From Brachypodium distachyon (lineage: Eukaryota; Streptophyta; Magnoliopsida; Poales; Poaceae): 64,000 bases of DNA. Below are positions 25,401-40,400 of the stretch, in pieces (positions within the stretch are counted from its first letter, which is position 1; each line of letters starts with the position of its first letter). Location: positions 73,821,855-73,885,854 of the forward strand of contig NC_016131.3 in the NCBI RefSeq assembly GCF_000005505.3. Direction: 5' to 3'. The notes beneath the pieces are model-generated. The model did not search any database and was not told the DNA's origin. It saw only the letters and a program-made list of their open reading frames with translations. The translations under genes and the position numbers were made by a program.

Positions 25401-28400
25401 GCATAGTTGGAACTGCATCGTAATGAAGGTGACAAAAGCCTGCACCCACACATTCACATGTAAGGATACATTCCTCCAGGCACAATTTTACAAAGTAAGT
25501 GATATTCAAGGACCAAGCTACAAAATAGTGTACAGGTTCCACATGACACTAGAAAGGTAAGGTCATCCCAAACAGAATAACTAGTGATGTACATCAAGAG
25601 GCAATGTTACAATAACCTAAATTACAATTGGAAGGAATAAAGTTTCATTAATCCTCATAGTATTTTATAAAGCAACATTACATTCTACTCTAAAGCTTTA
25701 TTTTTAAACAATTATAGTAGATATGATCATGAACCAACCTAAATAGTCGTGCAGGTTTTCTAGCCAAAGATGATGACAACTACTTTTCCATTTGTTCTCC
25801 GTTTGTATCTATTCGTCATGTATTGTTGCCCTTAACTATTAATAACAGATATGATTCTAAAAAAATGTCCTTTGATGGAAGGGAATACCGTCAAGACACC
25901 AGCTTCCAGGATGAGACCTAGAATCATGGGAATTGCAGTAAACACACCAATCTGGAAAAGAAACTGGGTGTTCAGCGCCGCGCTCAAGGCCGCGTTCCCC
26001 AATATATCGGCCCTATTCTGAATTGATTCTCCAACACCAGATAAAGCCTAACATAAATAACAAACAGAATATGTCACAAAAAATATCTAATATCTTGGTA
26101 AAAAGTACCAGAGAAAGTTTTCTGCAAACTGAGTCAAAAAAGATGACAAAGAAGAAAGTAAGGAATCTACATATGCAAAGTAGGTAATTTCAACATATAA
26201 GAAACCTAGATACCACTATATAGGTGCATGAGTTTTCCTTGAAAAATAGGTAGTGTCTCAATTGAATGCAAACCTTAAGTAAGTTTCTGTGCACTATAAC
26301 ATGTGTGAACTTTACGACCGTAAAGTACTACTATCTTTCATGCCTGACCAGCAATTTCCAACTAACTATATGATCTGTGGCAAGAAAAAATGAGAGAGTG
26401 GCTGAGACATAAATTCAAGCAAGATGTGCCTAGAAGCCTTTGAAACAAAATTATATGGCATACTGATGTTACATTTGATAGTATAGAGAGAAATCTGCGA
26501 TGAAAAAATAGCAACCAAGCAGATTTGACAATTAGATGCAAGTAAAAAAGATTAAAAAAAATGTTGTCTGAGATTCTTGCACAGAGATCTTGATGCGAAA
26601 AAGATAACAACGGAAATTCCATCTTACCAGATAGGTCTTGCCATATAGAAATATGTACACAGTCAAAACGGTTAGCTGCAAAGGAAAAAAAATAAAGATC
26701 AGAAACTCTGATGATGAAAGCGAAAGTAAATTCATGACACCAGAATCACAAGGTCAATGAGCAGCATCACCAATCTACAATCTTTACATAATTAGATTTA
26801 CGAATGTGGCCTTGAATAGTACAAATCCCACGGATCCAAGTATAACTCATAATACGAGGAACATTAGCTTGCACACAGATGTATTAGTGGGAATATTATT
26901 CAAATTAGGATTAATATTTTGAACATAAAATATTCGTTTATGAGGAAGAACATACAGAAAAGATTAACGCAAAGTAACTAAAATAGTATAGGAACAGAGA
27001 TAGCATTTCAAATTGTGAACAAATGGCTCGATGTAGAGATGAAACAATACTAGTAACTGCCACAACATCAGCTAATAATAGAATAAAAAGATATTAGAAA
27101 CTGTGTTGATGAATAAAACTAAAATATCATATCAGGAAACAGAATTACCATAGTGCAGAAGTAGAACCCAATAGTTGTAACATAAAAGGATAACATCCTG
27201 AAAAAGTCAAAAAGTTGTCCAATTCTGTATATGTCTCGGCTCAGCACTTGTTCACCGTTTCCCCCAGCAACTTTTCCTTCAAATAGCGCAATCTGATTTA
27301 GCCCAACATCTCTTCCTTTACCAACCTAAAGAATTATGTGTCAAACATCAATACAATGTTTAAAAGACAGCAGTTCTGCCAAAGTTCAATTACTACAGTG
27401 GATAATGGAGATTAACATGTAGCAAAAGAGCATAGCACTGAGGGCATCAGTATGTTTAAGCATTTGATTCATTCAACTAAAACGTAATTCAGTGGAAGAG
27501 CCTGCAATTCATTGAACTGCACTACTGGCTGCAGTTGGAGAGTTTGCATGTGCACGTAACAAATTCCACTTTCAGCTGGATCACCAGTTCTCTCCTTATT
27601 GACCAGCAAAAGGTTATCTAGCTGTGTGATACCGTCACACACAAGATAGTTTTAACTTTTAACTAGCAAATCGATGATCCAATATTAGATCCAGCTCAAA
27701 AGTGGAATGAGTCAAGTACGCTAATTTTTTGGATTAGCAAATGTTACAAGTTAGACATGCAAATATGTGTGTATTTGAGACAACATGCATCAAAATACAT
27801 AGAACACATGCGTTGTTTACTTCCCTTGGGACACTGAAAATGTTAGCCAGCCATGAACGGGTGGAAAATAATTTTTCTCACATGACCTCATAGCACACAA
27901 CTGAATGACTTAGATCAAGCGTTCATATTCTCTCATTTTAGATGAACCTGCGGTGTTTTTACATAATCTACATCCAAAGACATGGAGTGCAGGTATTCAG
28001 TTCCGCTATTAAAATTTATTCGTCACAGAGTCTTGTAGCACAGTTTGTCCAACACAAAAGAACAGATGTAAGGACTAAATAAATAGCAGCTTCGCTTGTC
28101 CAGAAAGCGTCCTGATAAACAAACTATGAAAGCTTACCTTCTTTTGTTGAGAAGCAACTAGTTATCACCAGTTAGCTAGACTAAAAAAAAGAAGAAGAAC
28201 AATCATACCTGAATATACTCGTGATGAGTTATGTTGCCTTGACGAAGAGTAGAATTGAACCCTGCAATTCATAGTCGCAGCAGGAAAAAGATACAACTCC
28301 ATCAATGTAATATTTCTTACCCAACTACTGTAAGAACAACCAATAGCAGAAAAATAAAATTATTGAGCATATGCAGAAAACCTAGGAACGATATCACCAT

Positions 28401-31400
28401 CTATATGGCATTGTAAGATACAAAATTGTATTATTGGATTCATATTCAGAACTTTTTGTTGACAACTAATCCAAGTATAGTTAAGACAAATCGGTCGTCA
28501 ATGTTAAATCTTGGAAAACATGTATGCCCTATATCGTGGAATGTTGGGAATATCATATCAAAATGCATACAGCACATTAAAATAACTAAATTTATTTGAA
28601 CTCTGAAAGGAGAATTCTTTTCCCTTCTAAGCAAAACACAATGGAAACAAGCTGGAATTCGAAGATAAATTTCAGTGAAAGAAAATATATATCAGTTAGT
28701 ATGAGTTATCAAATCTAACCTAATCCCTCCGTTCCTAAATATAAGATGTTCTAGCTTTGTTCAAAGTAAGACTTTCTAAAGATTGACCAAGTTTACAGAA
28801 AAATCTACCAACATCCACAACTCTAAATTAGTTTTATTAAATCTGTCATGGTATATATCTTTATAGTATACTTATTTGATATTGTAGATATTAGGACATT
28901 TTTCTATAAACTTGGTCAAACTTTAAGTTTGGTTTAGGACAAAGCTATACCATCCTATATTTAGGAACAAAGTAGTAATATATAATGCTCAACTTCTGAG
29001 ATGAGAAAGGTGAGCTCTGTACCGTCATGTTATTGACAAAACACCAGCATAAACATATTAATAATAGGACCACACAATAACACGCAAACTCGAAGAGACC
29101 GAGCACATACTCTTACCTGCAAATATATCCTCACTAATATTGATGATACGGGATGCCTTACTAATACCACCCCTCGTAATATGAAAAACCCTATCAAAAA
29201 CATCTGGGTGTCCATAATGCATTCTCACTCTGCGAAAAATATAGATGTTAACAAATTTAACTTCAGATACTCATGTTAAAAAATAACTATTATGTAAAAC
29301 GGACTTACTTCAGTGGATTAGAAAGAACACGCTGTCCTAATGTCACAAAACTAGTTTCCTGATTTGACATGAATGAGGCCAGGGAGGAAACACTACACAA
29401 TAAAAACTGTTACTTTGAACTGGGTTTACTAATCAAATAAACCAAAAATCACAAAACAGAAATGTATTGAAATAGCACCTTCCCGTGAAGACATGTTCTC
29501 TAACTCCAAGAATTGAAGGCTTGAACTTGCCATGATCTTTAGAGAACTCCTCAAGCAGGTTTCTCATTTTGAGTGCCTCCTCAAAATAGTTATCCTTCAA
29601 TTGAAAAACAACAACTCAACAGCAGTTGATGTGCTTTGGGGCTTGTGCAAAATATTAGTCGGAAAGCATATGACTTCTCTCCAGATTAAAGGAATCAAGA
29701 AGGAAGAGATTGGGCACATAAAAAAATCACATTTGGTAACAGGAAGTAAAAAATAGTTGCGTCTATGTAAACTGGTACTTGGTGCACAGCACAAGCACTG
29801 TAAGAGATCTCATCAAATATGACAGTAATTCTGTTCTAAGTTGATAAAGAAAAACTCTACTGTTCCCTAAGAAAACTGTACATCTAGAATACTTAAATGT
29901 ACGGAGTTTGGAACAAAATGATAGCAACTAATCAATAATAAAAAAGATGACGAAGACAGCTAGATACCTGGTTCATATCAATAGTTTGCACTGCATTTCC
30001 ACGAGTGAATATTACTGCATGATTTTGGTTTTCAGGTTTACCCTCCCCCAGCTTTGGATTGCCCGGCAACTTAATGGAATAAATTTCCTGTAACAGAAAG
30101 TTTAATTCGGTTCAAATGAACACATAGCTCAAATAAGAAAAAACAATAGTGAAGTTTATAGTCGAAGAGGATTATTTCAGAGGATTATTTCCTTAAGCGG
30201 TCAGGATACTATAGTGGAGCTTATACGGACAATTATATGCTCATCAAGTATAGGGACTGCATTACTGTGAAAACAGTATGAATAATCAATGCACTTAATG
30301 GAGCGAACAGTCTTAAGGAACTAACGGGTGTTAGCAGTAAAGGCATAATAAATGAAAACATCTGCTGAAACCCAAAAAATACTGCTATTGAAGAGTATCT
30401 GGTAAGAGCAATCGACCATTAGACAAGTGGGAAGACATTTTGCCACTGACCTTGTCCTTTCCATGAATGTCAGCTTTAACAAGCTTTGAAAAAAACTCGG
30501 TGCTAGGCTTTCCATTCTTGACACTCTCAACAACATCAATATAAGCAATTCTGAGAGCTTCATTTCTGAGAAATAAATAAATAATTAAGACATGGTGCAA
30601 AGGTGCACGTTTGTAGCTAGCGAGATCTTTCTTTTAGCATGAAAAGAATGGGAAATATGCCAAACATATAAAGCAAGGAGAACCTTTGCATTAGAAGGGC
30701 TATATCTGCAGCTTCTGGTTTCCCTTCCCCTTTCTGTATGCCGTAAATTTGGCAGGTAACCACATACGTGAACTTCAGATCCGCATGTGCACGTGCTTCG
30801 GGGGAGTACTCAAAATGTGCCTCAGCCAAACCAGCCATGCCAGATGGAGATTCAAGGTCTAGCAAAGAAAAACATCAGAAAAGGATGTTTTATGCACTCA
30901 GTTAAATATAGAATTTACGTGTCTCGGAAGCAAAGTTAGTAGAAATACCTTCGGATTGCATTCTCTCCAAATAACTTTGCAACATAAGGGCCTTCCTGTA
31001 GTACATCATCCCACGAACTGCAGAGAAACATAGGAAAATTTATTTACTGAAGAACTGTACACAGGGAGGAATCACATATAAGTTCCCAAAGATAGCAAAC
31101 CTGTCCGTGCTAAGGTCTGCCCACGATAAGATGCCCACAACCGCAGTTCTAGTATGTCATTTGAACTACTGAACAGTTCAGAGTCTGCTGCATTTTCATC
31201 CCTGTTGATGCGAGTAAGGAAGTTCTTCCATTCATCTGTATACAACAGTTCACCGCATAAGATTTGTACAATGATTATTAGGAGGTGGGTCTATCGTACT
31301 AAGAAAGGGGCGCATTCACTTTTATCTATTAAAATTTAGATGGGATTGCAAACGCTCTGTTTTCAGAATTAGTACTCAAGACAATTGTCCATGTTTAAAT

Positions 31401-34400
31401 ATTAGAACTCAATGCGGGAAGGACATGGCCCATATGTGTGAATCTTAAAGCTATTAAAAAAAACTCCCGATTGGGTAAACGAATGTGCCACCAGATCAAC
31501 TTTGTTGTGAAAATATACATAGCCACAATGGAATACATCTCTTCAATCTACGAAGGAACATGGTTTGAGCAAGGACACAAGGTGCGCTCTCAAATGATTG
31601 CATCAGAAACCAACCTCTTATAAATAATTATAATCAAGCTAATGTTACCATATTTCACAAGAGAAATATAGAACAAACCTGGATAAATCTTCTGGAGATA
31701 AAACAGTGTAGTTATACCATCTTCATTTCTCTTCTGGAGTTCAGCAATGCTATAAAGCACAGTCTCGGAGTAATATGGAGTGAACACGCTGCAAAAGAAA
31801 GTAGCAAATATCATATGAATTAGGAATATAAAAAGGTACAGCTGAACCCAAAAAAAGAACACTTAAGTTCATAAGATGCTTACATCCTCTGGAAACTATA
31901 CAACTCCAGTATCTAAAATCTCAACTCTAACTTCAGACGGAATTAGAAAAAATCGACGGGCAAGGTGACTCGCAGTAGGAGAAAAATTCCAGACAATTTG
32001 GTTAAATTTTTTAAATATTCCAATGACCATTGCGCTATAATTTGAGGATAGGGGTGTCTGTAATGATCCAATCAACGCTGGGAGCCTGGCTTGGCAGCAA
32101 CAGGTTCTTTAGGGGATAGACTACATATGAGAATGACTTGGAGAAGACTTTCTTCATTGCAGCATGCTTAGGACCCCCCTAACAAGTAGAAACCGAACTC
32201 AAGCATCACCATTACAAACATAGGCTAAACTCAAGGGTCGGCTCCAACAGTCAGAAAAGTGCACCTTCCCATAACAGGAGCAGTAGAAAAGTGAGAATCG
32301 CCACATGTGCTCTCGGGTTCCACAAACAAAGGGAAGGTTATTTTGGCCAGTGCCAGGTGAACATCAGTTGGTTCTATCTGAATTATAGGATCATGCCTAA
32401 TGGCCATCTCCTATTCACTCTCTACTGCAAGGTCCGCAACAACTTGAGCAAAATTTGGCATCTCGAAGTGTATTACTTACGGAAATATTGAGAATCAAAG
32501 AGAAGTGAAGTTTACAAGGTGAAACAAGGCAGTTTGCAGCTATTAGTATATTGCTGCAGTTAGAACATGCATCCAATGGAGTCAGGCGCAATTCTGCTTA
32601 TGAGATGACAATATTTACAACTCCACTGCTAATGGAACAAGCAGAAAAGAATTAAATAAGCCTCACCTAAATGAAAGCATTTCTGAAACAGGCCTTGCAA
32701 GGGGCATTCGCATGAACAGAGAGTTCGTGAAGAACTCTAGTCTCCGACTGGCTTCCAGGTTTTGAGGAACATTTGCAGCTGATTCCTTGATGGTCAGAAG
32801 TGAATGTAGCCGTTTGATCAAGTCCTTCTGGATTCCATTAAATCAAGATAGATTTTAAAAATAGCTACAGAGAGATGCAAGTTAACAGAAAATTAAATTT
32901 CAACAAGAACATAAGACAGTACCAATCCAGGATCATTTGGCCACTTGAGATTATTGAAGAGGCGACCTTCGGCTCTTGCTCTATTTATCTGACTCCAATC
33001 TTCAATGTTACCACTAACATTCATATGCAAAAGGAATTAGGAATGAAATGATACAACGGCATATGGATCTAACCAAAAGATTATAACAGAAGAAATTATA
33101 AACAAGAGAGCAGACCTCATATCGACAGAAAGCACTTCGTGATGAACAACTTCATATAGGTCTTGAATAGCATTAACTGCCCCCTTCTTCATATCAGCTG
33201 ACTCTGTTTCTTTCTACAAAACATCATTTAACAGTCGGAGCACATCTTAGGGGCGTGGATTTCCAAAACAAGATTTCTAAAGAGAATCTAGATCTACAGA
33301 TCGGATTCATGTCACCAATAAGGTGGTGTCACGGAAAATAGGGTCAACACACATGTAACTGGATCGCCCGTTAACGACAACACAATATTCAGGTATTCAA
33401 ACTAAATCATAGTAATAGTGCATATACCAGTATTCCTGCTACAGCAACAAGCTTGGCAATGACATTAGGCAATTTGCTGAAATGAATGTCACTCTGGATG
33501 TTCTTCTTTGAAATGCTTTCTCGAATACCACTAAAAATCCTCTGCACCCTAAATTACAAATACTTTCAAGAATAAAAATCTGCTGAAATAAAAGGTGCAA
33601 ACAGACAGGATGAATATTAATATCAATATATAATTGTTCTACAAAATCATTACCAAAGATGGCCTTCTTTATCTAGTATAGATGTGAGGACATAATAAAT
33701 GCTGTGAAAGCATTCCTCAACAGCATATTGCATGTATTCATCCTTTGAGATCCTTAGCCAGAGTTCATCTTGTGAGTCATTGCAATCAACTGCAATATCC
33801 TTGGCCAAGAAAACCTGTAATGAAAGGGCAACTGATCACTAGAGACATGGGACAGAAAATGTGGAGAACAGCCATTGCCAAGAAAACCTGTAGTGAAAGG
33901 AAAGTTAAATTTCATTTGGACTTATAACCTTGCTAGCAAGCAAAAATAGAGGCCACTGCACAATTGGAAGATCGCCATTATTCTTGGGCATCAAGAGTAG
34001 ATCCAATTCACTGCATAAAGGTAAAAACATCGGACATACTGTATCCAGATCTGGCTTTCAACAAAACAAGAACATAGTTTTCAAAGAGGTTTTGCTTACG
34101 TGTTGTTAATATAGTCCTCTTCCCGCAAATTTCTCACAATTTCATTCCAGAAAGGAGCAAATCTGGATGCATCGAACTTGTTTAACTCTGCATGCTGGTA
34201 AATTTGTTGTTTCCAGTGTCAACATATTGAAACTACCAATTAAGTACTGAAAGGAACCGTTGTATATTCATAATTTACGCACAAAAGGAACATTGTATTA
34301 CTTGTTGAAGCTAACAATAGCAACACATGCAAAACACATAGGCATAAATATCGGAACTAATAAGAGCTAAAATGAACATTAGATAAGTATTGTGAGTGCC

Positions 34401-37400
34401 TTGCTCCAATATGGCTACATAGCGCAACAGATAGGAAATTTTTAAAAATAAAACTAACAATGCAGCACATATCTAGAAAATGCTATAGAAGAGCATGAGG
34501 AGACTCAGCAAGGCATAGGAAGCAGAGATGCATTAGCAATGGGGGAGGATTAGGTAGTGGGAAGAATGCCTGACTATTTAACTGTATCTTTCAGTAGAGA
34601 ATGACTACTTCGGAAACGGAATTATATAGCAAACAATATTCAACTTAGAACCAAGCATAACTTGGGTGGTCAGCCAGCGAGGTATGCTGACAGCCCACCA
34701 AAGTTCGATCCTCGAAGGTCGCACTTTGGCACCTCACTCTGTACAAATTATATATCTATATACTGTCGGACTGCAATCGCGCAGCTCTTACAGTTTAACT
34801 TTAAAAAAAAGACATTACTCAATTTGAGGGTACCAGAATATCCAAGTCTAAAATTTGTTCTTAGACAAGCGTCCAATCGCTACAAGAAAAAACTATGGTA
34901 TAACTGACAAAACATGATGCTACCACTGGTCCAAAACGTATCACTTTCATATCATATCCACAGCAGGCAAACTTTTTGTAACTACAATCACATGAATGCG
35001 CATGACGGTTTGGAGTAGCTATAAGAAAATTATGTCATATTAGGATGTACTTCCATAATATGTTTCTAAAAGTTTCTAGTAACATCTGCTCATAAATACC
35101 AATGGTGAAAGTTGAATCAAGAGTATTAAACAAAGAAAAACGTTTCTTGATTCAGGAGGTACTAAATAGAGCAACTTCAGAGCTTATCAAAATAAAACAG
35201 CAGACGACCAGGGCTCCACCAACAGTAAACTATTTTCTATTTTTCTGAAGGAACAGGCTGTAAAGTACAGCATGGGACACATACCTGACCAGATGATAGC
35301 AGCTGTTTCCTGTATGATCGATAAAACCAGATTTAGTGTATAAAAATGAAGCCATAACAAGGAAACTATAAAATATTGAAAACCTTTTTGGAACAGCAAC
35401 ATGAAGTTTATCCATGAATGCTTCAGGGAACCTCTCAAAGAATCTGTGAACTGCTTCAACAGACCTAATCTGGAAAAACAATACAATCACCAGGCAGGCT
35501 ATATCAACCGATAATCAAACAAACTGGTTTTCAAAGTATCAGTCATGAATAGACAAAGAGCTAGAGCGGAAGAAAGAAGAAAATATATGAACCAAAACTA
35601 GTTAATTGTTAACACAGCTACAAATTTGAACTAAAACAACGACAAGAATTTAGGATCGGATGGAGTATTTATGAGTGTGTTTGCATAAGCAAGTGCATGT
35701 TTTACATGGACTAAACTACACGGTAATGAGAAGTCTCCTGAGCTCAGTTGGATAGCACCACAACTGGTGGGATAGCCAAATAGTTCGACCCCTCATCATC
35801 TGTATTAACTTTCTGGGTGGAAGTCTTCCTCCCACCCCATCCTTTTTTTACGAACTACTCCCTCCGTTCCATAATTCTTGTCTCAAATTTGCCCAAATAT
35901 GGATGTATCTATTCCTAAAGAGTCTAGATACATGTAATATTTCGACAAGAATTATGGAACGGAGGGAGTAGTATACAGTAATAGAATCATCTGACAGAAA
36001 CAAAGAAAACTGCTCTCATAAACAAGAAAAGCTTAAACAACAAGACTAATAGTTCTGCCAGAAGCAACTTAGGGGAAAATAGACGCATGATAAGAGTACA
36101 AGCTTAAGAGTTAACCTCTCCCAAGCGATCACGTGCCCCGAGAAGGAATCCAACAATAGCAGACATGATGGTGTAAAATACATGAATGTCCAAAAGATAA
36201 ATCTGCATAAAACATATTCTTCATATCATTATGTGTTTCATATGTTCACTGCATATAGAAGCAGCTACCTGCAGAAGCAAATAAACCCAAGAGAAACAAG
36301 AGGGACAAGCAAGCTGATGAATGAGCACAGGCTCATCTAGCCTACCACAAATCTGGCCTAAATTATTAAAGCTACATGAAAACTCAGCAAGATAATAATT
36401 TGTCACAAAAATAATGTTTTAGCAGTTTGTGATCTTTCGGTGAACTAACAACCAGCATGTCAATCAAATAAAAAAAAGAAGATAGTTACCACCAAAAACA
36501 ATGGACCCAAATAATGTGTTTATTATACACAGCCTATCCAATTGGCTGAGTTGAATCAGGTTCTGGCATTTTTTATTACACGTTAAACCGCACATCAATT
36601 GGTCTGTATGAGGTAAATCGTGTATTAACATGGAGTTCTCAGTCTACAGAATACAATAAAAAAATTATCACCACATGGCACATGCTCTACGGACCTGTGG
36701 ACCACGGTCATATATACATAAGTGAAGCATAATCAATCTCGACTGCACACTTGGACCATGTTTACACTGGTAATGGTGGGTTTAGTACTTAAGCCCCACC
36801 CACGCAATTTAGTCGTGCTTGTGTGCAGTCATCCATACAAACTTAGTTACTTTAGGAGAAGAAAGAAAGGAAACACGAGTGTTTGTGCTCGGCAAACCCA
36901 AGGTGTCTGGGTGGGCTAACTGATTGATGATTATTAGTGCTTTTCAGCATTCCAACTTCCAACGCGTTGGAAATACCTTTCTATTCACTGCTATTTATTG
37001 TCTATTTATTTCTTTGTTCCACTGAAGCTCTGTAGACAGTATGAGTATTTTATCTTGCTGGATATTAAGAACATAGTTTATCTGTGTATTTACACCGAAC
37101 TATTGAGATTCTATCCCTGCCATAGATCTTGGACTAGATCTGCTTCCTGTTAATGGACCACATTGGTGTATGAGACAAGTCCCCAACACGTATAATTCTT
37201 TGGAGCTCAGCATGCAGGAGTTATTACTACAGCAAGTCATACAGTTTCAATGAGCCCTCAAAATCAAACACTGGAAGGATAATCAAATCATTCTTCCAAA
37301 GACATTCCATTGTCATTTCGACATGATTATTCTTTATGATTATGTGCTGTCGCCAATTGCAATGCAATATATTCTTAGTTACCAAGAGTTAAATGAGTGG

Positions 37401-40400
37401 GAGCCAAGAGAGGGGAGGTGAGTCAATAAGCCATCAAAATCAAACACTGAAAAGACAATCAACTCATTCTTCCGAAGAAACCTCGTCACATTGTTAATTC
37501 GAGATGATTCTTTTTTATGACACGTGATGTCACTGATTTGAATGCAATGTACCATTACCACAGTAAAATGAGTGGGAGCCAAGAGAGGAGACATGACACA
37601 ATACTATAGTATATGTACATATGTGTCAAGCTAAGCTAGAACCAGAAAAGGTTGCTTACTGAGACCACTGGAGCCCACAAAGAAAGGATTGTAAGAGCAT
37701 TATGGTTATCTGCAAGCATTCAAATAACCAGCATTAAAATTCACTTAAAAACCGATGCATCTATATTATATAAAGTGCATAGCTTTAAAGCATCTCATTG
37801 GGATATCAATGGAATAACATGCGAACCAATTTCAAGCTTTCCTCCAACACATCCAAAACATACTTGTAAATTGTAACGTACTACGGCTTAAGAAAGAGAT
37901 TTAAAAGACTAATATTTGGAAAGAGATACACTTCTCATGAACAAAATTTTCCAAGTACATAAATAAGGGCAGGGGGGGTACTAAGAAGCTGCAGCTGCTT
38001 CTACACTTAGCTTAGTTCTTTAGTTCGCCATGTGGCTGTAGCCAGATGTCACACTTGTAAACTATTTTTGGTTCTATCAATACAACAAGATGCCATGCTT
38101 ATTGTGTTTTCTCAATGATAGATAATTCACAACAAAGTGAAACATTATAGGGATTGATTGGTGCTGAAAGAGAAAGCATAGTCATAGGAAGGGAAAGAAT
38201 ATACATACTCTTTGAGACAAAGTCATGCCATTGATACTGTAGGCCTCTGAAGCTGATTATCGTTCTTGTTGGTTTTACAAGAGGTCTGATCTGCAGAAGG
38301 AAGACCACGTTGAGATACAAATTGTTGTGGCTCGGTGGGTAAACAAGAAAACAGGCAAACTAAATATTACCTGGAGAAAATAGGTGAATGAAAACTTTGC
38401 AGCAAGGATAACAAGCCAGAAAGCAACATATCTGCACAGTAAATTATTTTAGTGATGGTATGCTTCCAGCATGTCAGCAGATACACAAAACTATGCTTCA
38501 AAGGTAGATAGGATTACTTGATATAGTCTAAAGGCTTCTCGTGCAGGCCTCTTCCAACATAATTGTGCTCCTTCAACAACAAAAAAGTCAGGTACCAATA
38601 GTAGAATATATCGCGTCACAAATATTTGTACAGAAAGACAGCTTTTAGGGAGTCACAGAGTATAAAATAGGACCAGACCTGATGCAACCACTTAGCAAGG
38701 CGTACGACAGGCCAGCGGTAGCAAGCATTTGTAAAACCACGGCAACAAGGAATACTCATGAGTAAACTGATGATTATCTGGACACCAGCATACGCGCTGA
38801 TTACGAAAACATATATCTTGAAAATTGCAGATTGTGTCCCACCTTGAAGTGCCTTGCTGAGAAAGGATCGAGCCATTAGAACATTGACTGAAATAGTGTA
38901 AACTTCATACAGGGATAAGGGCATCCACCACACTCTGATACTCCCAAGTTCCTAAATATAAGAAGTCCTATCTTTGTCCTAAGTCAAACTCCTTCAAGTT
39001 TGACCAAGTTTATAGAAAATCTACTAAGATCTACAATATCAAATGAGTATGCTATGAAAATATATACAATGATAGATTTAATAAAAACTAATTTCAAGTT
39101 CTAGATGTTAGTAGTTTTTCTTATAACTTAGTCAACCTTAACGAAGTTTGAATTAGGACAAAAAGTTAGGACGTCTTATATTTAGAAACAGAGGGAGTAC
39201 CAAACAAGGAAGTCCAATAATAAGCTTGGGCAGAAAGCTTTGTTAAGGATTGTGTTCTTTGATGCAAAGCCAACCAGGTCTTTAAATAACTCAGCATTTT
39301 ATCCAAGTAAATTAACATAAGCATCAATTGGAGTTGACAACAAAGGGTCGATTACTTCATGAGAAAATTAGATGGCCAATGCAATAATTTCTACTAGGCA
39401 ACCAAACTGATGACCTGGGGCACAAGCCAGTTAAGTACTTCCATATAAGAAAATAAAAGAGATGTTCTTCGTGCCCCTTCTATTAACTCTTTCAAGGATC
39501 CACCGAACCATGAAGGCCCTTGTATTAAAATCATAATTCTTATTCTGAGAACTATGATGTTACACTTGACCGGCACCACCAAAGACACAGAACACCAGAT
39601 ACTGTTACTAGTTGGGTATATGGATTGAAATGTTCCGTGAATCCTAGTGTTTATACTGAGCAAAAAGAGTGTCATGGTTCTTTTCTATTTGATATCAAGG
39701 CCTTCCAAGAGGGCACTGCCAGATAGTAGGATCCTAAATATATCGATATGTTATTGCATGGTTGAACAAAAATGATCCAGCTCTGTAGTGAATTTTATGG
39801 CGGTTATCCACTCTACTTAGGCATGAAAACCTACATGTACAAGTAGCAAATGACCAACGAAGCCACGGTAAACCAACAGAATCGCCAGATCACCCTAGTA
39901 ATTGCAGATCCACGAGATGTTGAATAGGCGCCGTACATCATTAGAATGTCCAATATACCTTCATCAAACAAAAAATCATAAAAGCAATTAATCAGCAAGA
40001 CGAGAATTTATGCAGATGATCATATCATTCAAAAAATTTATTTTTGGGACTAACTTTCAATAAATTCCATTACGACATAGGTCGGACCCAGGCTGAGAAG
40101 TTGCAATGCAGTATTGGTGTCAAAACTACCATTGTTAAAAGCAATGATAGTAAGCCCCTGCATGCACATAAATAGAACAAGAATCAAGTAATACTGCATG
40201 TACAATAAAACATTAAAAGTGACAAAAGAAAGTGCCAGGGGCAGGCACACCATAATCAATGGCTATATTTAAATTGAACACCATCAGACTTGTATCAGTA
40301 ACAGTGCATAGCAGTTCGTTTGTACACATGCAGAGGGAATCAGTTATTTCAGTGTTCAAGTCTTATTTGTCTTCAATAATGTCTAGTATTTGTTTCTTGT

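Noticed and set aside
34701..34713. Possible tRNA gene from the GTTCGATCC motif
   Set aside because: No cloverleaf can be formed and no acceptor stem is present; SINE-like is the better reading.
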